Shown here: in pieces, positions 6,805 to 10,829 of the stretch
Layout of the letters: each line of letters begins with the position of its first letter
Position numbering within the stretch: position 1 is the stretch's first letter
DNA from: Deltaproteobacteria bacterium
Lineage (GTDB): Bacteria > Desulfobacterota > Desulfobacteria > Desulfobacterales > JAFDFH01
DNA length: 10,829 bases
Reading direction: 5' to 3'
Assembly: GCA_019309945.1 (NCBI GenBank)
Contig: JAFDFH010000099.1
Span: 1 to 10,829 of the forward strand
The notes under the pieces: model-generated
The model's input: only the letters and a program-made list of their open reading frames with translations
Database searches by the model: none
Told to the model about the DNA's origin: nothing
Program-made: the position numbers and the translations under genes

Positions 6805-6846
6805 CCGGATGGCGCAGCGGACCTACCGGAACATATTGAGAATTTA
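6805..6846. repeat. partial second copy of the 1857-1913 palindrome
   Basis: This stretch matches 1873-1914 at 38 of 42 positions, covering the loop and whole right arm (CCTACCGGAACATATTGAGA). The left arm is lost beyond CCGG. Both copies keep the short inner palindrome CCGG...CCGG, so the degraded copy can only form a small stem. Confidence 0.7.
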
Positions 6847-6851
6847 CCGAT

Positions 6852-6944
6852 GAAAATTTTAACCGCAGGAATACATTGAGGATTTTGAGGATTAAAATTT
6901 GAGTCTGACGCAGAGATTGAACAAACTGAAACGTTTTGAAACGG
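6852..6944. repeat. degenerate copy of the subfamily A repeat core
   Basis: The stretch shares TTTTAACCGCAGGAATACAT, GAGGATTAAAATTTGAG and the CTGACGCAGAGATTG block with the elements at 1451 and 10611. It lacks clean terminal inverted repeats; the right side reads GAAACGTTTTGAAACGGGC. It follows the partial palindrome by 5 bases. The limits are approximate. Confidence 0.6.
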
Positions 6945-6963
6945 GCTTAACAGAGTAAAAAAA

Positions 6964-7002
6964 ATGAAAAGTCAAATCAATAACAACGATTATACCCCCT
7001 GA
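6964..7002 (+). other. possible 12-codon leader reading frame before archease
   Basis: ATG at 6964 opens a 12-residue frame (MKSQINNNDYTP) whose TGA at 7000-7002 touches the archease ATG at 7003. Archease has no visible Shine-Dalgarno sequence of its own (the bases before it are TATACCCCCTGA), so ribosomes ending on this short frame could restart there. The frame is short enough to be chance; I note it only because of the exact junction. Confidence 0.25.
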
Positions 7003-7422
7003 ATGAAAAATTCTTACAAGATCATCGATCATACAGCCGATTTCGGCATCCATGTTTTTGGATCAAATCCAAAGGAATTGTTTGCCAATGCCGCCCTGGC
7101 CATGTTTGATGTAATTACAGATTTGGAGCTTTTAACGGGTTTAAAGGCACGCAAAGTACATATAAGGGCAGACGACTGGCCGGATCTTATGGTAAATTGG
7201 TTAAGGGAATTACTGTATCTGTGGGCGGGAAAGGAAATGCTGGTAAAACATGTTGATATTCTTTCTATTTCAGAATACGAGCTGACCGCGCTGGTATATG
7301 TTGACCGGTATGATCTGAACCGTCATGTGATAAACAACGAAATAAAGGCGGTTACATACCACCAGATCCAGGTTCAGGATGGACCATCGGGCTGGGAGTC
7401 ACAAGTAATATTTGACGTATAG
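7003..7422 (+). CDS. archease, activator of RtcB RNA ligase
   Basis: A 139-residue protein of normal archease length. The N-terminal YKIIDHTADFGIHVFG (with D13 in the HTAD motif), the middle WLRELLYLW, and the C-terminal EIKAVTYHQIQVQ and GWESQVIFDV (D138) are the family hallmarks; the acidic residues in HTAD and FDV are the metal-binding positions. Archease speeds guanylylation of RtcB, helps multiple turnover and broadens nucleotide use. The rtcB gene follows 284 bases downstream on the same strand, the expected partnership. The gap carries an inverted-repeat element, so co-transcription would have to cross it. The start is chosen from the family N-terminus; no ribosome binding site is obvious. 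Confidence 0.94.
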   Translation: MKNSYKIIDHTADFGIHVFGSNPKELFANAALAMFDVITDLELLTGLKARKVHIRADDWPDLMVNWLRELLYLWAGKEMLVKHVDILSISEYELTALVYVDRYDLNRHVINNEIKAVTYHQIQVQDGPSGWESQVIFDV

Positions 7423-7426
7423 TAAG

Positions 7427-7651
7427 CGTTCACGGGTTCAAAGGTTCAGAGGTTCAAGGTTCCATTCTCATCCCCGGACTGAATTTGGAATACGTATTTA
7501 CGAGCAAAGCGTCATCTTCGTCAGGCCTAATCCAAAATTTGGAACCCAATTGGCAATTACTTGGGGAAATGAATATTTTTAACGAAGACTTCGGGTCTTC
7601 AATGCCTTCTTTGTCCTTAACCTTGAACGTTGAACCCTGAACCTGTGAACG
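7427..7651. repeat. 225-bp inverted-repeat element made of GGTTCA-type heptamers, between archease and rtcB
   Basis: The left arm 7427-7461 contains repeated units GGTTCAA, GGTTCAG, GGTTCAA. The right arm 7619-7651 is its imperfect reverse complement (AACCTTGAACGTTGAACCC at the start, CCTGTGAACG at the end). The 157-base interior includes a small hairpin GAAGAC-TTCGG-GTCTTC (7584-7600) and the palindromes TCCAAAATTTGGA and CCAATTGG. It occupies nearly the whole archease-rtcB gap. GTAACCGTTCACGG near 1752 looks like a remnant of the same type of end. I see no credible gene inside; a minus-strand frame through it has no start signal. Confidence 0.68.
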
Positions 7652-7706
7652 GTTACGACGTCTAAATAAAACTCTCAAACCGCACATCGTAATCCGGAGA
7701 ATAATT

Positions 7707-9140
7707 ATGGAACTAAAAAAAATAGACGAATACCGGTGGGAACTTCCAAAAACCGGTGCAATGCGTGTGCCCGGGATTATTTTTACCAGTGCTGCAATGC
7801 TAAATGCGATTCAGCAGGAAGAGTGCTTTAAGCAGGTGGCCAACGTGGCAACCCTTCCCGGTATTTTAAAGGCTTCCCTGGCAATGCCGGATATTCACTG
7901 GGGATACGGATTTCCCATTGGTGGTGTTGCCGCTTTTGACTGGGATTCCGGTATTATTTCCCCTGGCGGCGTCGGATACGATATTAATTGTGGCGTCCGT
8001 CTTGCCGGCACCTCTCTAATCGAAAAGGATGTACGTCCGAAACTTGCGAACCTTGTTAATGCGCTTTACCAGAACATTCCTGCGGGTATCGGTTCAAAAG
8101 GTACGGTCAAGCTTTCCGTTAAGGAAGAAAAAAAGGTTCTTAAAGAGGGAAGCCGATGGGCCGTGCGCCAAGGCTTCGGCGACGATCTTGATATCGAACA
8201 CACGGAGGACGGTGGCTGTATGCCGAATGCCGACCCGGACATGGTAAGCCAGCGGGCGCTCGAAAGGGGTCGCCAGCAACTCGGCACACTGGGTTCCGGA
8301 AATCATTTCATTGAAATCGGCTTGGTCGAAACGATCTATAATCCGGAAGCGGCTCGCGTGTTCGGGCTGTTTGAAGGTCAGGTTACCTTGATGCTGCATT
8401 CAGGTTCACGGGGATTCGGATACCAGGTTTGTGACGATTTTTTGGCGAAAATGACAAAACATTCAAAAAACTTGGGGTTTAATTTACCGGACCGGCAGCT
8501 TTCCTGTGCCATGATCCAATCCAAAGAAGGAATGAACTATTATGATGCCATGGCTTGCGCTGCCAATTATGCCTGGGCCAACCGGCAGATTATGATGCAC
8601 AAATCCCGTGAGGTCTTTGAAAAAGTTCTCGGTATCGGCCCCAAAACCCTCGCCCTAAATTTGCTCTATGATGTGTGTCATAATATCGCCAAAAAGGAGA
8701 AACACGTAATAGACGGTAAAGAACAATTTGTATGTGTTCATCGGAAAGGGGCAACTCGCGCTTTCCCGCCGGGGCATAAAGTGCTTTGTGACAAATACCG
8801 CAAGACCGGACAGCCCATACTCATCCCTGGAGATATGGGCACGGCGTCATATGTTCTCGTGGGAACGGAAAAGGCCATGGAAGAGACTTTTGGCTCAACC
8901 TGTCATGGTGCCGGACGGGTTTTAAGCAGAAAAGCCGCTAAAAAAGCGAGCATGGGAAGGGCTATACAGCGTGAACTGGAAGACAAAGGCATTCTGGTCC
9001 GGTGGACTGGAAGGTCCACGTTGGCTGAGGAAATGCCGGATGCTTATAAAGATATATCCCAGGTGGTGGAAGTCGTGCACGGTGCAGGGATTTCAAAAAA
9101 GGTAGCGAAGTTGAGACCCATTGGCGTTGTAAAGGGATAA
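7707..9140 (+). CDS. rtcB: RtcB, GTP-dependent tRNA/RNA ligase
   Basis: It joins RNA ends carrying 2',3'-cyclic phosphate or 3'-phosphate to 5'-OH ends, using GTP and Mn2+. The protein has 477 residues, full length for the archaeal-type family. The metal and catalytic residues are all visible: D92 and C95 in GGVGYDINCG, N199 and H200 in LGSGNHFIEI, H231 in LHSGSRGFG, H325 in DVCHNIAKKE, and H400 in STCHGAGRVLSR, the residue that carries GMP. Offsets of 3-4 residues match the Pyrococcus enzyme positions. The motif MPDIHWGYGFPIGGVAAFD and the C-terminal HGAGISKKVAKLRPIGVVKG complete the set. The start is supported by CGGAG 8 bases upstream. Archease upstream on the same strand is its expected activator. 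No RtcA or RtcR gene is nearby, so the role may be repair of damaged RNA rather than an induced Rtc response. Confidence 0.97.
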   Translation: MELKKIDEYRWELPKTGAMRVPGIIFTSAAMLNAIQQEECFKQVANVATLPGILKASLAMPDIHWGYGFPIGGVAAFDWDSGIISPGGVGYDINCGVRLAGTSLIEKDVRPKLANLVNALYQNIPAGIGSKGTVKLSVKEEKKVLKEGSRWAVRQGFGDDLDIEHTEDGGCMPNADPDMVSQRALERGRQQLGTLGSGNHFIEIGLVETIYNPEAARVFGLFEGQVTLMLHSGSRGFGYQVCDDFLAKMTKHSKNLGFNLPDRQLSCAMIQSKEGMNYYDAMACAANYAWANRQIMMHKSREVFEKVLGIGPKTLALNLLYDVCHNIAKKEKHVIDGKEQFVCVHRKGATRAFPPGHKVLCDKYRKTGQPILIPGDMGTASYVLVGTEKAMEETFGSTCHGAGRVLSRKAAKKASMGRAIQRELEDKGILVRWTGRSTLAEEMPDAYKDISQVVEVVHGAGISKKVAKLRPIGVVKG

Positions 9141-9153
9141 TTTTACAAGACTA

Positions 9154-9311
9154 GGGTCCGTCCAGAAACGAGGATTTTTGTTCGAGATCAAGGCCTGCGA
9201 AAAATTTTACCGCAGGCATATAGTTGATATTCCGAGGATAAAATTTTGAGCATAACGCCGAGATCGGGCTAACGCCGAGATCGGGCAAAAAGACCGTTTC
9301 TGGATGGACAC
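9154..9311. repeat. MITE-like element, subfamily B, copy 2, with internal 17-base tandem duplication
   Basis: The inverted ends are GTCCGTCCAGAAACG (9156-9170) and CGTTTCTGGATGGAC (9295-9309), matching 14 of 15. It is identical to 1600-1731 except for one extra T and a duplicated unit TAACGCCGAGATCGGGC at 9253-9269 and 9270-9286. AGACTA occurs on both sides (9148-9153 and 9313-9318), a possible target-site duplication; its right copy overlaps the stop codon of the minus-strand gene. The element lies between two convergent genes. Confidence 0.78.
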
Positions 9312-9315
9312 GAGA

Positions 9316-9603
9316 CTATTGAAACGACTCATCATCTTGCTCTAATGCAAGCTCTGCTTTGGATCTTTTCTTCTTAACAATCAAAAAACAAACTGTGATT
9401 GTAAGAAGTAACAGCATTGGAAGAAAAAGCTCCGCCAACATCAAATGGCCCTCGCCAGGAGCAGGTTCGGCGGATTCAATGCGTGTTAGCCTGTCTTCCT
9501 TATTAACTCTTGAGTGGATCGTAAGTACGACTGCACCTATATAAATTACGACAAATAAAATCGCAAAAATACTTAATCTTTTTTCAATTTTGCTCATGCC
9601 CAT
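9316..9603 (-). CDS. small two-helix membrane protein next to the TSUP transporter
   Basis: A 95-residue protein of unknown function. Two hydrophobic segments are clear: about residues 11-29 (IFAILFVVIYIGAVVL) and about 54-76 (LMLAELFLPMLLLLTITVCF). Basic residues precede the first (KIEKR) and follow the second (KKKRSK), so both ends should face the cytoplasm, with a short acidic and proline-containing loop outside. The C-terminus is acidic (EQDDESFQ). The start ATG at 9601-9603 has GGAG 7 bases upstream on the minus strand. It begins 22 bases after the TSUP gene stops, so the two are probably co-transcribed. It may be an accessory subunit of the transporter; I cannot name a family. Confidence 0.75.
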   Translation of the reverse strand: MGMSKIEKRLSIFAILFVVIYIGAVVLTIHSRVNKEDRLTRIESAEPAPGEGHLMLAELFLPMLLLLTITVCFLIVKKKRSKAELALEQDDESFQ

Positions 9604-9610
9604 CAAAAAA

Positions 9611-9614
9611 CTCC
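9611..9614 (-). promoter_or_regulatory. ribosome binding site of the small membrane protein gene
   Basis: On the minus strand GGAG is followed after 7 bases (TTTTTTG) by the ATG at 9601-9603. It supports translation of this small gene and argues for that ATG over the TTG at 9604-9606. Confidence 0.65.
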
Positions 9615-9625
9615 ACGATTAGATA

Positions 9626-10525
9626 TCATACGAAAAAACCTAAAATATATTTTCCCGCCACAAAGAGGACACAGATACACAATATGCTTTTGATGATTCG
9701 GGCCGGAACGAATTTTTGAGTTCGTGCCCCCAAGTACATGCCAAAAATTCCACCAGATCCGAACAATACGCCTAGCAGCCAGTCCGGCGAAACGGATATG
9801 TCGATATAAAATTGTGCCAGGAAATGATAGATGATCACGCCGGCGACTGACGTTATAAAAGTACCCATCAGCGCGGCTCCGGCCACGGTGTAAACGGGCA
9901 AACCCACGATTGTCACAAAGAAAGGTGCCACGATCGAGCCGCCTCCAATTCCATATATGCCACCCGCAATACCCACTAAAAAGCAGATGCCGTAAACAAC
10001 CGAAGGTGAGAATTGAAAGGTTTTATTATCATATTCAAATACGACCTTGCGGATGGAAGCTTCTGATACATAAACGCTGCTTGGCACATCCGACTTTTCT
10101 GTATTTATTTTAGATTTCGCTTTATTCTGAGCCTTAACGACATCCAGGACTAGCCGCCAACCGATATATAAAAGAACGCAACCAACAAACAATTTGAAAT
10201 TTTTCGTATCAGGCAGATAGGCAATACGAATCCAGGCCCCAATAAAAACACCGGGTAAAGTACCGATGATTACAGCCCATGTGAGGGGCCACAGCATTCG
10301 ACCTTCTTTAATGTATCGGTAAACACCACTTGGGATGGCAATGACGTTGAAGACCTGATTGGTCGCGCTTACAGATGGAGCGGTATAACTCAGAAAACTA
10401 ACCTGAAAAGGCAGTAGCAGAAAGGCGCCGGAGACCCCGCCCATCGAGGTGCAAAATGAAACCAAAAAGGCCACCACAAATGGAATTAGCGGATTTACCT
10501 CGACGCCTGATACCGGAAACAGCAT
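9626..10525 (-). CDS. TSUP (TauE/SafE) family anion transporter
   Basis: An inner-membrane carrier of 299 residues with the internal duplication typical of the family. The first half begins with a hydrophobic helix and GGVSGAFLLLPFQ (29-41). The second half repeats the pattern as GGIYGIGGGSIVAPFF (188-203). About eight hydrophobic segments flank a hydrophilic central loop (about 130-175). TSUP proteins move sulfite, sulfonates, sulfoacetate or other organic anions; the substrate here cannot be read from sequence, although sulfur oxyanions are reasonable for a sulfate reducer. The start ATG at 10523-10525 has only a weak purine-rich site (GAGAG, about 10 bases upstream). The gene is followed by the small membrane protein gene and preceded by a repeat-bearing region that must contain the promoter. 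Confidence 0.92.
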   Translation of the reverse strand: MLFPVSGVEVNPLIPFVVAFLVSFCTSMGGVSGAFLLLPFQVSFLSYTAPSVSATNQVFNVIAIPSGVYRYIKEGRMLWPLTWAVIIGTLPGVFIGAWIRIAYLPDTKNFKLFVGCVLLYIGWRLVLDVVKAQNKAKSKINTEKSDVPSSVYVSEASIRKVVFEYDNKTFQFSPSVVYGICFLVGIAGGIYGIGGGSIVAPFFVTIVGLPVYTVAGAALMGTFITSVAGVIIYHFLAQFYIDISVSPDWLLGVLFGSGGIFGMYLGARTQKFVPARIIKSILCICVLFVAGKYILGFFV

Positions 10526-10829
10526 ATCGATTATTCTCTCATTGAGACCTTTAAAAAATACTCATTTTTGCCTGCCCAGTTAAATCCGTAGTTAATATTT
10601 AACCGGGGTTCAAGTTCAAGGAAGGCAATCCGCCTGAGGCGGATTAACCACAGGAATACATTGAGTATTTTGAGGATTAAAATTTGAGCCTGACACAGAA
10701 ATTGGGAAAAAAGGGGCGTTTTACAAAGGTCTCGCATTGATTTTCACCGCAGCCAAACGTAGTATTTGACATAATACCTTACCCTTAACAGCAGCCTGTT
10801 ATAGCAGACCCGTTTGAGTCTTTAACTCC
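10526..10829. other. intergenic region upstream of the TSUP gene, with one repeat and no gene
   Basis: These 304 bases run to the window edge. The subfamily A-like repeat takes up about 10611-10722. The last 105 bases show a small AACAG/CTGTT hairpin at about 10787-10801 and nothing else I can name. A TTGACA hexamer at 10766-10771 has no matching -10 box at a suitable distance. Apparent minus-strand coding at 10531-10737 runs through the repeat and is not a gene. Confidence 0.55.
10611..10722. repeat. MITE-like repeat, subfamily A core, carrying a nested 19-bp palindrome
   Basis: It shares CAAGTTCAAGGAAGGC, ACCACAGGAATACATTGAGT, GAGGATTAAAATTTGAGCC and CAGAAATTGGGAAAA with element 1451-1589. 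Where that copy has GAAGATT, this one has the perfect palindrome AATCCGCCTGAGGCGGATT (10627-10645; 8-base arms, TGA loop), as if a tiny element had inserted. Terminal inverted repeats are weak, so the limits are approximate. Confidence 0.68.

Larger units (their letters stand above)
6573..7002. other. 430-base intergenic region with repeat elements
   Basis: It separates the radical SAM gene from archease. It holds the sequence AACTTCTCAA at 6571-6580, overlapping the stop codon and equal to the outer left arm of the 1857-1913 palindrome; the inverted-repeat element at 6655-6776; a partial palindrome copy at 6805-6846; a subfamily A-like core at about 6852-6944; and a 12-codon reading frame at 6964-7002. 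I see no larger gene and no clear promoter for archease. Confidence 0.6.

Noticed and set aside
7427..7461. GGTTCAA-type tandem units as a possible CRISPR array or origin iterons
   Set aside because: The units are 7 bases with no spacers, occur only a few times and are mirrored in an inverted arm; no cas, replication initiator or partition gene is nearby.
7454..7687. Minus-strand reading frame of 77 codons between archease and rtcB
   Set aside because: It lies inside the inverted-repeat element, antisense to the gene pair, with no ribosome binding site and no recognisable domain.
10531..10737. Minus-strand reading frame of 68 codons upstream of the TSUP gene
   Set aside because: It is the reverse reading of the repeat at about 10611-10722 and has no start signal. 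Similar hydrophobic translations arise from the other repeat copies.
10766..10794. TTGACA as a sigma-70 promoter -35 box
   Set aside because: No TATAAT-like hexamer lies 15-19 bases downstream (the bases there are around CAGCAG), and it points away from the TSUP gene.
1..10829. A new defence, toxin-antitoxin or phage-derived system
   Set aside because: All well-supported genes belong to housekeeping or metabolic families (Usp, CBS, MoeA, radical SAM, archease, RtcB, TSUP). RtcB with archease is a known RNA repair module and no nuclease, effector or integrase accompanies it.

Overview
This window looks like a chromosomal segment of a sulfate-reducing, Desulfobacterales-type deltaproteobacterium (Desulfobacterota). 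That is an inference. It rests on the paired moeA genes with a periplasmic-binding-like fusion, the universal stress/CBS/TSUP gene content, moderate GC, and intergenic regions packed with short palindromic repeats of a kind I associate with that order. No rRNA, tRNA, CRISPR array or complete transposon is visible.

Layout. (1) 1-283 (+): the C-terminal end of a glycine betaine/proline ABC transporter ATPase (ProV/OpuAA type), broken by an apparent one-base frameshift. It meets a universal stress protein gene (286-735, -) tail to tail, 2 bases apart. (2) A two-CBS-domain protein (927-1391, -) lies upstream of the usp gene, separated from it by a palindrome-bounded repeat. (3) 1392-2058 is a divergent intergenic region filled with MITE-like repeats. 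(4) 2059-6572 (+): a tight three-gene cluster made of a MoeA, a MoeA fused to a C-terminal periplasmic-binding-protein-like domain, and a B12-binding radical SAM protein. (5) 6573-7002 is a second repeat-rich intergenic region. (6) 7003-9140 (+): archease and RtcB, the RNA ligase and its activator, separated by an inverted-repeat element. (7) 9316-10525 (-): a TSUP/TauE-SafE transporter and a small two-helix membrane protein, probably one operon. (8) 10526-10829 holds another repeat copy and no gene.

How the genes work together. The two MoeA proteins should insert molybdate or tungstate into molybdopterin, and the fused binding-protein-like domain suggests oxyanion or ligand sensing or delivery inside the cytoplasm. 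The B12 radical SAM protein next to them has no assignable substrate. Archease and RtcB form a known RNA ligation/repair module. The TSUP carrier probably exports or imports a sulfur oxyanion or an organic anion.

The most distinctive feature is the density of short non-coding repeats. At least five elements share one core (1451-1589, 1600-1731, about 6852-6944, 9154-9311, about 10611-10722). Two of them, 7.5 kb apart, are identical except for one T and a 17-base tandem duplication. One is bordered by an 8-base direct repeat that looks like a target-site duplication. There are also four other palindromic structures. I see no convincing new defence or biosynthetic system. The repeat family and the MoeA-PBP/radical SAM cluster deserve the most attention.
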